Shown: positions 1-12,871, counted from the first letter of the stretch. The stretch: DNA of 64,000 nucleotides from Acinetobacter sp. HY1485 (GCF_027568475.1 NZ_JANKZG010000003.1:62001-126000), one strand, 5' to 3'. Notes: generated by a model not told the origin, from the sequence alone. Program-made: numbers and translations.

Positions 1-843
<843 letters not shown>

Positions 844-1701
844 TTAGTTTGTGTTTAGTTTTTTAAATCCTTTTACAAGCGTATCCAATTCTTTTAACTG
901 TGCCAAAAACGGTTCAAGTTGTGATAAACGTAAAGCACATGGACCATCACATTTTGCAATATCTGGATTTGGATGCGCTTCTAAGAACAATCCTGCTAAT
1001 CCTGTTGCCATGCCTGCACGTGCAAGTGTCGCAATTTGCGCACGACGCCCACCTGCAGAATCCTCACGCCCTCCTGGTGTTTGCAATGCGTGGGTAACAT
1101 CAAAGAAAACAGGAACATTCATTTCCTTCATAATGTCAAAACCAAGCATATCCACAACAAGATTATTGTAACCAAATGCAGAACCACGCTCACATAAAAT
1201 GAGTTTATCGTTTCCTGCTTCTAGACACTTGTTAATGATATGACTCATCTCACGAGGAGATAAGAATTGCGCTTTTTTAATATTAATAATGGCGTCTGTT
1301 TTAGCAATTGCTTCAACTAAATCTGTCTGACGGCTTAAAAATGCAGGTAACTGTACAATATCTGCAACTTCTGCAACCGCTTCTGCCTGAAATGGTTCAT
1401 GTACATCTGTAATAATCGGTACATTGAGGTGTTTTTTCAGCTCACCTAACCATTTCACCCCTTTTTCCAAACCAGGTCCACGAAATGAATGTAGGCTTGA
1501 ACGGTTTGCTTTATCAAAACTTGCTTTAAAGACATACGGAATGTCTAAACGCTTACAAATTTCGATATAAGTTTCTGCGATTTCGAAAGCAAGGTCTTTA
1601 GATTCAAGTACATTCATGCCGCCGAATAATACAAATGGCAAATGATTTGCCATTTGTATATCACCTAAACGTACAATTTCTTGAGGTTTTAATTGTGACA
1701 T
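844..1701 (-). CDS. kdsA: 3-deoxy-8-phosphooctulonate synthase (Kdo-8-P synthase)
   Basis: KdsA condenses phosphoenolpyruvate with arabinose 5-phosphate to give Kdo-8-phosphate, the precursor of the Kdo sugar of lipopolysaccharide or lipooligosaccharide; it is cytosolic. The 285-residue product has the family length. It carries the N-terminal FGGMNVLES, the [11 protein letters not shown] stretch, and TDVHEP and [11 protein letters not shown] loops that form the PEP and phosphate site. It lies 23 bases downstream of pyrG and 36 bases upstream of eno on the same strand, so the three are likely one transcript. The start ATG has a TAGGGA ribosome binding site 13 bases upstream. Confidence 0.97.
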   Translation of the reverse strand: MSQLKPQEIVRLGDIQMANHLPFVLFGGMNVLESKDLAFEIAETYIEICKRLDIPYVFKASFDKANRSSLHSFRGPGLEKGVKWLGELKKHLNVPIITDVHEPFQAEAVAEVADIVQLPAFLSRQTDLVEAIAKTDAIINIKKAQFLSPREMSHIINKCLEAGNDKLILCERGSAFGYNNLVVDMLGFDIMKEMNVPVFFDVTHALQTPGGREDSAGGRRAQIATLARAGMATGLAGLFLEAHPNPDIAKCDGPCALRLSQLEPFLAQLKELDTLVKGFKKLNTN

Positions 1702-1724
1702 TTAAACTATTTTCCCTACTATAA

Positions 1725-3428
<1,704 letters not shown>

Positions 3429-3524
3429 CTATAAAGCAAAGTCATTCAGCATGTATTCACACAACAATAAACAGTTGTGCATTCTATCACCAAATTTTAA
3501 CAAATTGAATGAGACATCTGAACA

Positions 3525-3552
3525 TTTGCAATCTTGCGTTTCTTGTTATAAT
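3525..3552 (+). promoter_or_regulatory. Putative sigma-70 promoter for the lipoprotein gene
   Basis: A perfect -10 hexamer TATAAT lies at 3547-3552, with TTTGCA (3525-3530) 16 bases upstream as a weak -35. Transcription would begin about 24 bases before the ATG at 3583. Called from sequence only. Confidence 0.45.
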
Positions 3553-3582
3553 AGTGCCATCTTCACTCACTTAAATTACACA

Positions 3583-4122
3583 ATGATGAATAAAAAAGTT
3601 CTTATATCAAGTGTGCTTGTTGTAGCAGGATTGTACCTGACTGCATGTTCTAAACAAGAAGAACCAAAAACAGCGGACAACACGACTGAGCAAAATCCAA
3701 GTGAAGCACCTATGCACCCACTTAACCAACCTGCTCCAGTTGCGTCTACCCCTGTACCAAGTACACCACCTCCAATGGCAACATCGGAACCTCAGCACTC
3801 AGAGATGGTCATGGCTGATGATACTACACCACCACGTCCCCACTTCTCTAAACCACGCCATAGTGAGCCTAAAGCAGTTGCACCTACTCAAGATAATAAT
3901 GTGGAAGTTCAGCGTGAAGCGACTGAAAACACCACCACAGAGATTCGTCGTGAGTATAAAAAGCCACATGCAAATAACGATGCACCCAAACCACATGTAG
4001 AGCCTGTTGCTACAACAGTTGCAGATACACCTAAAGTAGAAAAGCCAAAACGCTCATCAGCTAACTTAACGCAAGATGATGCTGTTGCAGCAGCAATGGC
4101 AGCCGCTAAACCTGCGCTATAA
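3583..4122 (+). CDS. Proline-rich lipoprotein of unknown function
   Basis: A 179-residue predicted lipoprotein. The N-terminus MMNKKVLISSVLVVAGLYLT is followed by Ala-Cys, giving a lipobox LTAC with the lipidated cysteine near residue 22. The rest is low-complexity, rich in Pro, Thr, Glu, His and Lys (PVPSTPPPM, DDTTPPRPH, KPRHSEPK), and looks disordered, ending in an alanine-rich AAAMAAAKPAL. The frame is open far upstream, but the start is set at 3583 because only there does a signal peptide begin. A perfect TATAAT and a downstream terminator frame it as a single-gene unit. No enzymatic domain was recognised; a periplasmic linker or envelope-anchoring role is possible but unproven. Confidence 0.75.
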   Translation: MMNKKVLISSVLVVAGLYLTACSKQEEPKTADNTTEQNPSEAPMHPLNQPAPVASTPVPSTPPPMATSEPQHSEMVMADDTTPPRPHFSKPRHSEPKAVAPTQDNNVEVQREATENTTTEIRREYKKPHANNDAPKPHVEPVATTVADTPKVEKPKRSSANLTQDDAVAAAMAAAKPAL

Positions 4123-4124
4123 AT

Positions 4125-4155
4125 AAAAAAACCAGCATTTCTGCTGGTTTTTTTC
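4125..4155. terminator. Bidirectional intrinsic terminator between lipoprotein gene and aspA
   Basis: Stem ACCAGCA (4131-4137) and TGCTGGT (4142-4148) with a four-base loop, flanked by A-run on the left and T-run on the right. It can therefore end both convergent transcripts. Confidence 0.85.
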
Positions 4156-5601
4156 TTAACTCACTTGGATCACTTCTTCATCAGGCACAATTACAATTTC
4201 AGATACTAAATTTTCAAATTTAAAAATCTCATCAAGCTGCTCTTGTGTTAGCAAACCACGCTCTAATACCACCTCAGGAATGGTTTTATTTTCTGCAATA
4301 CATTGTTTACCAATATCGTCACATAAAGAATGCCCTAAAATTGGGTCAAGCAATGTCACTACGCCCACACTACGCATCACAGAATCAAAACATGCTTGTT
4401 CGTTGGCTTTAATACCTTGAATACATTTTTCATCTAAAGTACGTACCGCTTGCGTTAACAAACTGATTGATTCATGCATTGAATAAGCAATCACAGGTTC
4501 CATTGCATTGAGCTGTAATTGCCCTGCTTCTGCACCAAAAGTAATGGTTAAATCATTTCCAATCACTTTAAATGCAATTTGGTTTACTACTTCAGGAATA
4601 ACAGGGTTAACTTTTGCAGGCATAATAGATGACCCTGCTTGCATTTCTGGCAGGCGAATTTCTGCTAACCCTGCACGCGGTCCTGAACTTAACAAACGCA
4701 AATCATTACTAATTTTAGATAACTTAACAGCTAAACGTTTAAGCGCACTTGATAAAATGATAAATACACCACAATCACTGGTTGCCTCTACATAATCTTC
4801 GCTTGGTTGTAACTTTAAGCCCGTAATTTCTTTTAAACACTGTGTTACAGTTTTTGCATAACCTTGCGCTGTATTAACACCCGTACCAATTGCTGTTGCA
4901 CCTAAATTAATTTCTAATAATAAAGTACGTGTTTTTTCAATTAGGCGCACATCTTCTTTTAACAATGTTGCAAAAGCATGAAACTCTTGACCAAGTGTCA
5001 TCGGCACAGCATCTTGTAACTGTGTACGCCCCATTTTAATCACGGTTTTAAACTCAAGTGCTTTTTGCTCAAGTGATGCAATAAGCAAGTTCATTTGTTC
5101 AAATAAACCATCTAAACCGCTGTATGTTGCCAAACGTAATGCCGTTGGATACACATCATTAGTAGATTGTGATTTATTGACATGGTCATTGGGATGAACA
5201 ACATCATACTGACCTTTGTGATAACCCAACATCTCTAGTGAGATATTTGCAATCACTTCGTTGGTATTCATGTTAATAGATGTACCTGCGCCACCTTGAT
5301 AGACATCTAAAGGAAAAGCATGCGCCCAATTTTCGGGATGTTGAATTAGTAGATCACATGAACGTTGAATAGTTTCGCTCATTTGTGGCGTAATTTTGTT
5401 AAATTTTAAGTTTGCTTGTGCAGATGCTTTTTTAACTTGTGCAAGTGCACGTATAAAATGGGGTTGCTGACCAACAGTTAATGTTGAAATATTGAAATTT
5501 TCTAATGCACGTAAGGTATGAATACCATAATAACTTTCGGTAGGGACTTCTTTTACGCCCAATAAATCTTTTTCGGTACGTACAGCTTGAAGCGTTTCCA
5601 T
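4156..5601 (-). CDS. aspA: Aspartate ammonia-lyase
   Basis: Aspartase splits L-aspartate reversibly into fumarate and ammonia. The product is 481 residues when started at 5601 (METLQAVRTEKDLLGVKEVP), where CAGGA lies 7 bases before the ATG; the frame extends 22 codons upstream without a good ribosome site. The fumarase/aspartase signature GSSIMPAKVNP is present near residue 330, along with TSINMNTNEV and NDHVNKSQSTNDVYPTA regions typical of aspartase. It has its own terminator downstream and diverges from putP, so aspartate catabolism and proline uptake sit side by side, though no shared regulation is visible. Confidence 0.95.
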   Translation of the reverse strand: METLQAVRTEKDLLGVKEVPTESYYGIHTLRALENFNISTLTVGQQPHFIRALAQVKKASAQANLKFNKITPQMSETIQRSCDLLIQHPENWAHAFPLDVYQGGAGTSINMNTNEVIANISLEMLGYHKGQYDVVHPNDHVNKSQSTNDVYPTALRLATYSGLDGLFEQMNLLIASLEQKALEFKTVIKMGRTQLQDAVPMTLGQEFHAFATLLKEDVRLIEKTRTLLLEINLGATAIGTGVNTAQGYAKTVTQCLKEITGLKLQPSEDYVEATSDCGVFIILSSALKRLAVKLSKISNDLRLLSSGPRAGLAEIRLPEMQAGSSIMPAKVNPVIPEVVNQIAFKVIGNDLTITFGAEAGQLQLNAMEPVIAYSMHESISLLTQAVRTLDEKCIQGIKANEQACFDSVMRSVGVVTLLDPILGHSLCDDIGKQCIAENKTIPEVVLERGLLTQEQLDEIFKFENLVSEIVIVPDEEVIQVS

Positions 5602-5867
5602 GTTTTTCCTGACAAGCAATTTGTAGGCTGTGACATTAACGGATTTTGTAATCTTTAAGAAGATCATTCTTGTTTAACTGCTGTTCGAATAGACACTTTT
5701 TTTATGACTATTTGTTGTCTTCATCTATTTGATGGATCTTAGTTGTGACCGTAGTTCTTTATGCTTACTTTTAAAAGCAACTCAAATTATTGTATGCGAC
5801 TAAAATTTACTTTTTTTTGCACAAATTAACAATTAATCTACATATAACTTTTCCTAATTTTTCGCTC

Positions 5868-7361
5868 ATGAACTTTACAAATCCAACAGTTATCACATTT
5901 GTACTTTACATTTGTGCCATGGTGGGTATTGGTTTTTATGCATACAAAGCCACCACTAATTTTTCTGACTACATTTTAGGAGGACGAAGCTTAGGCAGTT
6001 TTGTTACGGCACTGTCTGCAGGTGCATCTGATATGAGTGGTTGGCTACTTATGGGTTTACCTGGTGCTATTTATACTTCAGGCTTATGTGAAGCGTGGGT
6101 AGCCATTGGACTGACCATTGGCGCATGGCTCAATTGGCTATTTGTTGCAGGGCGTCTACGTGTACATACTGAAATCCAAAATAATGCGCTCACTTTGCCT
6201 GATTATTTTACCAATCGTTTTAATGACCATAAGAAAGTGCTACGTATTAGTTCTGCTTTAATTATTCTCATTTTCTTTTCGATCTACTGTGCTTCAGGCA
6301 TGGTGGCAGGTGCCCGTCTTTTTGAAAGTATTTTTCATATGGATTACACCGTTGCGCTATGGCTTAGTGCAATTGCCACGATTAGTTATGTATGTGTAGG
6401 TGGATTTTTAGCCATTAGTTGGACAGATACTTTCCAAGCCGCCATGATGCTTTTTGCACTGTTACTGACACCAATTTTTACCTATCTTGCTATTACAGAA
6501 GATGGTCACCAATTTACACAACTCATTGAAACTGCCAGACCACATGCCTTTGACCTTTTTTCTAATGTTACAGGCGTTGCGATTATTTCATCATTGGCTT
6601 GGGGCTTAGGCTATTTTGGACAACCACATATTTTAGTCCGATTTATGGCGGCAGATTCTGTTAAATCAATTCCTGCTGCGCGCCGTATTGGCATGGCATG
6701 GATGATTTTATGTTTAGGTGGTGCTTTAGGGGCAGGCTTTTTTGGTATTGCATTTTTTCAAGCCAATCCAAACTTAGCACACGGCGTGCAAGCCAACCCT
6801 GAAGTAATTTTTATGGAACTCACTAAAATTTTGTTTAATCCGTGGATTGCAGGGATTGTTTTAGCAGGTATTTTGGCTGCCGTAATGAGTACGCTCAGTT
6901 GTCAGCTTTTAGTCTGTTCAAGCACACTAACCGAGGATTTTTATAAAGCATTCTTACGCAAAAATGCTTCACAAAAAGAATTGGTGTGGGTTGGACGCTT
7001 GATGGTGCTTGCTATTTCGGTCTTTGCGATTTGGCTTGCAAGTAATCCTGAAAGTAAAGTATTGGGTTTGGTGTCTTATGCGTGGGCAGGTTTTGGTGCT
7101 GCATTTGGTCCACTTATTATTTTATCCTTAGTATGGAAGCGCATGACATTAAACGGTGCTGTAAGTGGCATGCTTGTAGGTGCAGTCACTGTTATTTTAT
7201 GGAAAAATCTACTCGGTCATTTGGGTATCTACGAAATTTTACCCGGTTTTGTATTTGCAACGATCACTATTATTGTTGTAAGTCTTTTAGGCAAAACACC
7301 ACAAAAGGACGTATTAGAACGTTATCATACTGCTGAAAATATTTATAAAACACCCCACTAA
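5868..7361 (+). CDS. putP: Sodium/proline symporter
   Basis: PutP imports proline with sodium across the inner membrane. The start is taken at 5868 (MNFTNPTVITFVLYICAMVG), giving 497 residues, the usual length; upstream codons in frame are not membrane-like. Family motifs include ILGGRSLGSFVTALSAGASD, SGWLLMGLPGAIY and a series of about 13 hydrophobic segments. The 266-base gap between aspA and putP carries both divergent promoters but no clear operator. No putA is beside it, so proline degradation must be encoded elsewhere. The gene ends in a hairpin terminator that overlaps the trmA leader. Confidence 0.94.
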   Translation: MNFTNPTVITFVLYICAMVGIGFYAYKATTNFSDYILGGRSLGSFVTALSAGASDMSGWLLMGLPGAIYTSGLCEAWVAIGLTIGAWLNWLFVAGRLRVHTEIQNNALTLPDYFTNRFNDHKKVLRISSALIILIFFSIYCASGMVAGARLFESIFHMDYTVALWLSAIATISYVCVGGFLAISWTDTFQAAMMLFALLLTPIFTYLAITEDGHQFTQLIETARPHAFDLFSNVTGVAIISSLAWGLGYFGQPHILVRFMAADSVKSIPAARRIGMAWMILCLGGALGAGFFGIAFFQANPNLAHGVQANPEVIFMELTKILFNPWIAGIVLAGILAAVMSTLSCQLLVCSSTLTEDFYKAFLRKNASQKELVWVGRLMVLAISVFAIWLASNPESKVLGLVSYAWAGFGAAFGPLIILSLVWKRMTLNGAVSGMLVGAVTVILWKNLLGHLGIYEILPGFVFATITIIVVSLLGKTPQKDVLERYHTAENIYKTPH

Positions 7362-7373
7362 TGCTTTTATTTA

Positions 7374-7427
7374 AAACAGGCTTCGCATCTTGCAACGTTG
7401 TTTGTTAAGATTGCCGCCTGTTTTTTT
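7374..7427 (+). terminator. Intrinsic terminator after putP, within trmA leader
   Basis: AAACAGGC (7374-7381) pairs with GCCTGTTT (7416-7423), continued by an inner GCA-TCTT against AAGA-TTGC stem, then a seven-T tract. The tract ends only 16 bases before the trmA ATG. Confidence 0.75.
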
Positions 7428-7443
7428 CAACCTCTATTCTGCT

Positions 7444-8529
7444 ATGACCTTAAGCTATCAGCAACAATTACAAGCAAAAGTTGAACGTATCACCGAGCAG
7501 TTTAAATCGTTTCAAGTACCACAACTTGAAGTGTTTGACTCTCCCGAACAGCATTTTAGAATGCGCGCCGAGTTTCGTATTTGGCATACGGATGATGATA
7601 TGTTTTATGCCATGTTTGAACGTGATGCACAAAGCCAAGAAAAACAGGTTGTACGGGTAGACACCTTTCCTATCGCAACGCAAAGCATTAACGATTTAAT
7701 GCCACGCTTGTTAGATGCACTTAAACAAACCAAATGCTTACACCACCGTTTATTTGAAGTTGATTTTTTAGCTTCAACCCATGGCGAGATGCTAGTGAGT
7801 TTAATTTACCACCGCAAGCTTGATGAGCAATGGGAAACGGAAGCAAAAAAACTTGCACAAACGCTTAATATTAAAATTATTGGGCGTAGCCGTGGGCAAA
7901 AACTTGTTTTAAGCGATGATTTTGTTTTAGAACAATTTACAGTAGATGGTCACGTATTTACGTATAAGCAAATTGAAAATGGCTTTACACAACCTAATGC
8001 TGTGGTTTGCCAAAAAATGTTGCAATGGGCATGTGATGTTGTCGGCAATGATAACCATCACCTACTTGAACTATATTGTGGTAATGGAAACTTTACCCTT
8101 CCACTTGCAACAAAGTTTAAACGTGTGCTTGCAACAGAGCTTGCAAAATCTTCTGTTTATACGGCGCAATGGAATATTCAAAAAAATAATATTCAAAATA
8201 TTGAAATTGCACGTTTAGCAGCGGAAGAATTTACACAAGCTTATCAAGGTGAGCGTGAGTTCCGTCGTTTACAAGAAGCCAATATTGATATGCAAAGCTA
8301 CAACTTTGATACAGTATTTGTCGATCCACCACGCGCGGGTATTGACGATGATACGCTTAAACTTTTACAAGGTTTTAACCGTATCATTTATATCTCTTGT
8401 AACCCTGATACGTTAGAACAAAACTTACAAACATTGTGCAAAACACATAAAGTCACGCGTTTTGCACTGTTTGATCAGTTCCCACATACTCACCATGTGG
8501 AAAGTGGTATATTACTCGAAAAAATTTAA
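7444..8529 (+). CDS. trmA: tRNA (uracil-5-)-methyltransferase
   Basis: TrmA makes ribothymidine at position 54 of tRNA using S-adenosylmethionine. The start is set at 7444 ([20 protein letters not shown]), the family N-terminus, giving 361 residues. Motifs: [16 protein letters not shown] for SAM binding, VDPPRAG, and the catalytic cysteine region YISCNPDTL near residue 320. The leader holds the putP terminator, so expression may depend on read-through or a promoter inside putP. The stop codon overlaps the ggt stop by four bases (TTAA) in convergent orientation. Confidence 0.95.
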   Translation: MTLSYQQQLQAKVERITEQFKSFQVPQLEVFDSPEQHFRMRAEFRIWHTDDDMFYAMFERDAQSQEKQVVRVDTFPIATQSINDLMPRLLDALKQTKCLHHRLFEVDFLASTHGEMLVSLIYHRKLDEQWETEAKKLAQTLNIKIIGRSRGQKLVLSDDFVLEQFTVDGHVFTYKQIENGFTQPNAVVCQKMLQWACDVVGNDNHHLLELYCGNGNFTLPLATKFKRVLATELAKSSVYTAQWNIQKNNIQNIEIARLAAEEFTQAYQGEREFRRLQEANIDMQSYNFDTVFVDPPRAGIDDDTLKLLQGFNRIIYISCNPDTLEQNLQTLCKTHKVTRFALFDQFPHTHHVESGILLEKI

Positions 8530-10262
8530 TAACCTCGAGTTGCACCATCGGGATTACGCGGATCAGAGTAGCCATAAAAACCATCAGGTAAAACTTGAAT
8601 GGTCTGCGTACGTCCCATCACTGCTTTTTGTTTCACGTCGTATCCTTGTTTTTTAAGTATATTCACTGTGTCTGCACTAATCCCTTTTTCAATACGTAAT
8701 TCATCGGGCAACCATTGATGATGGATACGCGGTGTTGACGCAGCTTCAGCAGGGTTCATCTTAAAATCAATACTATTTACAATCGTTTGTAATACAGCAC
8801 TAATAATACGAGACCCACCCGGACTACCTGTCACTAACCATGGCTTATTGTCTTTAAGTACCAATGTTGGCGACATTGAAGACAATGGACGTTTTTTTGC
8901 ACCAATTGCATTTGCTTCTCCACCAATCAAGCCAAACCCATTTGGCACACCCGGCTTAGATGAAAAATCATCCATTTCATCATTCAGTAAAATACCTGTA
9001 CCTGTTGCTACAATACCCGAACCAAAATTGAAATTAAGCGTATATGTCACGGCGACAGCATTACCATACTGATCTACAGTAGAATAGTGCGTCGTTTGAT
9101 CACTCTCGTATGGCATTGGATTATTTGGCTTGATGGTACTAGAAGCACGCGCTGTATCAGGTGAAATTATTTTAACCAATTCATCTGCATATTTTTTAGA
9201 GGTAAGCCCAGAAACAGGTACATGCGTAAAATCAGGATCACCTAAATATTCAGAACGGTCTGCATAAGCCAATTTCATGGCTTCTGCCATATAATGGATA
9301 GATTGAGCACTGTTCACCCCATAGCTACTTATTGGATAGTGTTCAAGCATATTTAGAATTTGAACAATATGAACACCACCCGAGCTTGGTGGTGGCATGG
9401 TCACAATTTTATACCCTCGATAATCGCCAACAATTGGTGGTCGTTCAATCGCTTTATAATTTTTTAAGTCTTCTGCCGACATTATGCCACCATGATGTTG
9501 CATTTCTGCCACAATCTTTTGCCCAATTTCACCGTTGTAAAATACTTGACTACCATGTTTTGCAATCAGTTTTAACGATTTTGCTAAATCTTTTTGTACC
9601 AATAAGTCACCTTCTTTTAACGGTGTATTGTTTTTAAAGAAAATTGCTTTTGTACTATCCCACTTCGCTAAGTTTTGTTGTTCTACATCAAGTAATTTAG
9701 CCAACGCTGGGCTAACACGAATTCCTTTTTGAGCTAAATCAATTGAGGGCTTAATCACTTCTGAAAGAGGCAAACTACCCCATTTTTTTAGTGCATATTC
9801 CATACCTGCAACTGTACCCGGTACACCAACCGCATTATGCGTATATAAAGACTGATCAGGGATTACATTTCCTTTTTCATCTAAGTACATATTACGGCTC
9901 GCTTTTTGTGGTGCCATTTCACGAAAATCTAAGGTAAAGTCTTTTCCAGTTTTGGCATCATGTAACACCATGAAGCCACCACCCCCTATGTTTCCTGCAT
10001 TAGGTAACACCACAGCTAAAGCAAAACCCACCCCCACAGCAGCATCAATCGCATTACCACCACGTTTTAAAATATCTAGCCCTACCTGTGTGGCAAGTAC
10101 TTGTTCAGAAGCGACCATACCATGTGTGGCATGGATTGGATGGAAAATATCATTTTCGTAGTCATAACGGGTTAATGCACTGTTATCTAAAGCAAAAACA
10201 ACAGGAGAAACTGTTAAAGGCAGTAAACACAAACTTAATTTTAATAGTCGCTTTATATTCAT
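8526..10262 (-). CDS. ggt: Gamma-glutamyltranspeptidase, periplasmic
   Basis: GGT hydrolyses or transfers the gamma-glutamyl group of glutathione and related peptides; it is made as a proenzyme that cleaves itself into two subunits. The 578-residue product starts with a signal peptide ([20 protein letters not shown], then VVFA) and has the N-terminal [17 protein letters not shown]. The cleavage/nucleophile region QTTHYSTVD lies near residue 390, followed by [13 protein letters not shown] and the oxyanion segment [10 protein letters not shown]. The ATG at 10262 with AGGA upstream is preferred over the in-frame TTG just before it. A perfect 17-base palindrome lies 34 bases upstream. No neighbouring glutathione gene is visible. 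Confidence 0.95.
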   Translation of the reverse strand: MNIKRLLKLSLCLLPLTVSPVVFALDNSALTRYDYENDIFHPIHATHGMVASEQVLATQVGLDILKRGGNAIDAAVGVGFALAVVLPNAGNIGGGGFMVLHDAKTGKDFTLDFREMAPQKASRNMYLDEKGNVIPDQSLYTHNAVGVPGTVAGMEYALKKWGSLPLSEVIKPSIDLAQKGIRVSPALAKLLDVEQQNLAKWDSTKAIFFKNNTPLKEGDLLVQKDLAKSLKLIAKHGSQVFYNGEIGQKIVAEMQHHGGIMSAEDLKNYKAIERPPIVGDYRGYKIVTMPPPSSGGVHIVQILNMLEHYPISSYGVNSAQSIHYMAEAMKLAYADRSEYLGDPDFTHVPVSGLTSKKYADELVKIISPDTARASSTIKPNNPMPYESDQTTHYSTVDQYGNAVAVTYTLNFNFGSGIVATGTGILLNDEMDDFSSKPGVPNGFGLIGGEANAIGAKKRPLSSMSPTLVLKDNKPWLVTGSPGGSRIISAVLQTIVNSIDFKMNPAEAASTPRIHHQWLPDELRIEKGISADTVNILKKQGYDVKQKAVMGRTQTIQVLPDGFYGYSDPRNPDGATRGY

Positions 10263-10295
10263 CAATTGAATATCCTTAAAAATCTAACTTATTGA

Positions 10296-10312
10296 AGTTA
10301 TTGGCAATAACT
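10296..10312. promoter_or_regulatory. Perfect palindrome upstream of ggt, operator candidate
   Basis: AGTTATTG-G-CAATAACT is an 8+1+8 perfect dyad in the 366-base gap between ggt and the gene at 10629 (10263-10628). It begins 34 bases before the ggt start. The rest of the gap is AT-rich and also holds a TATTGATAT/ATATCAATA inverted repeat (10433-10441 and 10480-10488). Binding protein unknown. Confidence 0.4.
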
Positions 10313-10568
10313 AAGCCATTTCATACTTAATTTATATTAACTATCTGATTTGATTGAATTTTAATGTGAATTTATTTTTTATTCATAAATTCATCACTTT
10401 ATCTGATAAGTCATTTTGTTGATCTTAAGTTATATTGATATCTTGATTTTAAAAATTGTTTCAAAATATTTAAAACAAAATATCAATAATTATCTGTTTT
10501 TATTTCATATCTATTTTTTCGATTGAAGATTGATACAACATAAAGCATGTACTTTTTACGTTAGGTGC

Positions 10569-10596
10569 TTGTTATTTCCATTTTTTGTTCTATATT
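10569..10596 (+). promoter_or_regulatory. Putative promoter for the small gene at 10629
   Basis: TTGTTA (10569-10574), 16-base spacer, TATATT (10591-10596). Five of six -10 bases match the sigma-70 consensus. Sequence inference only. Confidence 0.4.
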
Positions 10597-10628
10597 TCGC
10601 AATTATGTTTACTTGTAATGAATAATCT

Positions 10629-10853
10629 ATGCGTATTTGGCAAAAATTGTTTGGCACTCACACAGAGCATAACAGCTATAAAAACCATATTGCATCTGTA
10701 GAAAACAGCTGCGTCTGTAAAACAAACGATCAATTACTTCAAGCGCTTCAATCTGCACATAACCAATATGTGATTAAAGGTATTAAGCGGGTGCTGATGT
10801 CACGTGGCTTTACTCGCAAAGAACTTGAGGGAATTGAGCAAACCATTCATTAA
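10629..10853 (+). CDS. Small basic protein of unknown function
   Basis: A 74-residue soluble protein beginning MRIWQKLFGTHTEHNSYKNH, with two cysteines in NSCVCKTND. The C-terminal half is helix-rich (DQLLQALQSAHNQYVIKGIK, then RVLMSRGFTRKELEGIEQ). No signal peptide or membrane segment is present. The ribosome binding site is weak, but a plausible promoter lies 33 bases upstream and the codon use matches neighbours. It lies 52 bases before prmA on the same strand. I do not recognise the family; it may be a genus-level conserved small protein. An adaptor or regulator role would be a guess. Confidence 0.6.
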   Translation: MRIWQKLFGTHTEHNSYKNHIASVENSCVCKTNDQLLQALQSAHNQYVIKGIKRVLMSRGFTRKELEGIEQTIH

Positions 10854-10905
10854 TTGCCTGTTTTTCGTTACAATAACGATTGTTCTTAACAATTAGGTTA
10901 CTTGC

Positions 10906-11808
10906 GTGAAGTGGTTACAAATTCATATTACTGTTGATCAACCTCAAGTTGATTTTACTGAAACCCTACTTTTATCTTTAGGTGCTGTTAGCGTTACTTT
11001 AGATGATGCAGAAGACCAAGCCTTACTTGAACCTTTACCTGGTGAAACACCACTTTGGAATAAAGTGATTGTCACTGGTATTTACCAAGAAGATGAGCAA
11101 GAACCTATTGATGTAGACGCGTTAATTGCTTTTGCGAAAATGCAACTTCCTGATGATACCCCTATACGTTCTGAAATATTAGAAGACCAAGTCTGGGAAC
11201 GCTCATGGATGGATTATTACGAGCCTATTCAAATTAGTAATAACTTTTGGATTGTGCCCGAATGGTTACCTGCACCGCAAGAAAGTGCTGTAAACCTTAA
11301 ACTAGACCCAGGGTTAGCATTTGGTACAGGTAATCACGCAAGTACTTTTTTATGCTTGCAATGGCTAGGTACAACAGATGTTAAAGATAAAATTGTAATC
11401 GACTATGGTTGTGGTTCGGGTATTTTAGGTGTGGCTGCTTTGCTACTTGGCGCTAAAAAAGTATATGCCACAGATATTGACCCACAGGCAGTTTTAGCAA
11501 CTAAGCAAAATGCCGAACTCAATGGTGTTTTAGATCGCTTATGGGTGGGCTTACCAGAAGAATTTAATGCTGAATTTAAGCCACAACAAGCTGATGTTCT
11601 CGTTGCAAATATTCTAGCGGGACCACTTATGACACTTGCACCTGAATTTGCAACACTCACTCAACCTAAAGCACAATTTGCTTTAGCAGGTGTGATTGAA
11701 GAACAAGTTGAAGATGTATGCGCAACATACAACAAATTTTTTGATGTTGAGCAAATTGAAAAACGCGAAGAAACATGGTGCCGTATTTCAGGACGTCGCC
11801 ACGCATAA
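10906..11808 (+). CDS. prmA: Ribosomal protein L11 methyltransferase
   Basis: PrmA trimethylates ribosomal protein L11 with SAM. The 300-residue product uses a GTG start (10906), with TAGG 9 bases upstream. It starts [20 protein letters not shown] as in the family. The substrate-recognition domain covers about residues 1-100. The SAM domain follows with [35 protein letters not shown] and the catalytic-site segment VANILAGPL. The stop is directly followed by the ATG of the next gene (TAAATG), so the two are almost certainly cotranscribed and perhaps translationally coupled. Confidence 0.96.
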   Translation: MKWLQIHITVDQPQVDFTETLLLSLGAVSVTLDDAEDQALLEPLPGETPLWNKVIVTGIYQEDEQEPIDVDALIAFAKMQLPDDTPIRSEILEDQVWERSWMDYYEPIQISNNFWIVPEWLPAPQESAVNLKLDPGLAFGTGNHASTFLCLQWLGTTDVKDKIVIDYGCGSGILGVAALLLGAKKVYATDIDPQAVLATKQNAELNGVLDRLWVGLPEEFNAEFKPQQADVLVANILAGPLMTLAPEFATLTQPKAQFALAGVIEEQVEDVCATYNKFFDVEQIEKREETWCRISGRRHA

Positions 11809-12600
11809 ATGCAGAATATAAGAACTATTTGCCCTCAGTGCCAAACGCTTTATTTAGTTTCATCAATTCATTTAAGCGTTGCTGAAGGCAAAGTTCTTTG
11901 TTCTAAATGTAAATGTTCTTTTAATGCTTATCATCATTTAGATTTACAACAAACCTCTTACGCATCTGAAAGTAAACGTATAGGTAAAACCTCTGTTGAT
12001 GATATTTTTAAGTCTAAAGCGGCTAACTCAAATATAGATTTGCAAACCTATTTAAATAATCAACATTATTTTCAACCACTCAATCAATATAAGACTCAGG
12101 TTTATAAACCTAAAAAATCTAATAAATCACCGCAATGGCTCATATCTGTTCTTATTTTAGCGTGTTTAGTTTTATGTTTACTCATGACATTTCACTATAT
12201 TATATATAAAGCAGACCAAACTAAAAGTTCACAATTTTTAGCTTCTTTTTTAAATAATGAATGGACGCACTTTAAACCCCTATCACATTCCCCCTCTGTT
12301 GAAGTTGAAATTACGAAAATTGAGTCGCAATATCCCCGTTTAACCAAAATCACAGGACGTGTGATTAATTATAACGCTCATAATAGTGCACTGCCGATCA
12401 TTGAACTTACGCTTAATAAAACTAAAACACGTCAGAAAGTGTTTTACTACACACCGCAAGAATATTTACCTTATTTTTTTAGACAAGAGAAAATATTAAA
12501 ACCACATCAATATTTTGATTTTAGAATCGACTTACCTGTGTCAAATCATAATTTTCATTCACTTAGAACACATGCTTTATTTGTTCGCCCTTCTCAATAA
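11809..12600 (+). CDS. Zinc-ribbon, DUF3426-type single-pass membrane protein
   Basis: The N-terminus is an MJ0042-type zinc ribbon: CPQC at residues 8-11 and CSKC at 31-34. A basic linker leads to one strongly hydrophobic segment near residues 109-131 (WLISVLILACLVLCLLMTFH). The C-terminal ~130 residues form a domain with the DUF3426 look (VEVEITKIESQYPRLTKITG, then VINYN). The ribbon would be cytoplasmic and the C-terminal domain periplasmic. Function of the family is unknown. The start codon touches the prmA stop, tying it to that operon. The next gene, fis, is 454 bases away, with no dusB between them as there is in enterobacteria. Confidence 0.85.
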   Translation: MQNIRTICPQCQTLYLVSSIHLSVAEGKVLCSKCKCSFNAYHHLDLQQTSYASESKRIGKTSVDDIFKSKAANSNIDLQTYLNNQHYFQPLNQYKTQVYKPKKSNKSPQWLISVLILACLVLCLLMTFHYIIYKADQTKSSQFLASFLNNEWTHFKPLSHSPSVEVEITKIESQYPRLTKITGRVINYNAHNSALPIIELTLNKTKTRQKVFYYTPQEYLPYFFRQEKILKPHQYFDFRIDLPVSNHNFHSLRTHALFVRPSQ

Positions 12601-12871
12601 AATATTTTTATGCAATTAGCTAGACAAGTAAATATTATTAAAAAATATACAAATAAAAAAACTGATCAAAATAAAAGCAATCATCTAAAAAAACGATAAA
12701 ATTTAGGAAAAAATCGTCTCAAATTTACTCACTTTTTTGATGACAATGTTATTATACGCCCCATTAAAGCTTGACTATATTTACATCTCTTACTTACTCC
12801 ATAACTAAATAACTCGCAAGATGTGCATTATTTAAAATATTGTGCATAAGGCAGTTTTTTTGTTCTGATTT

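Noticed and set aside
851..1171. Open frame antisense to kdsA
   Set aside because: Shadow of the real gene on the other strand. The same applies to antisense frames over pyrG, pstC, pgaC, rapA, dat and others.
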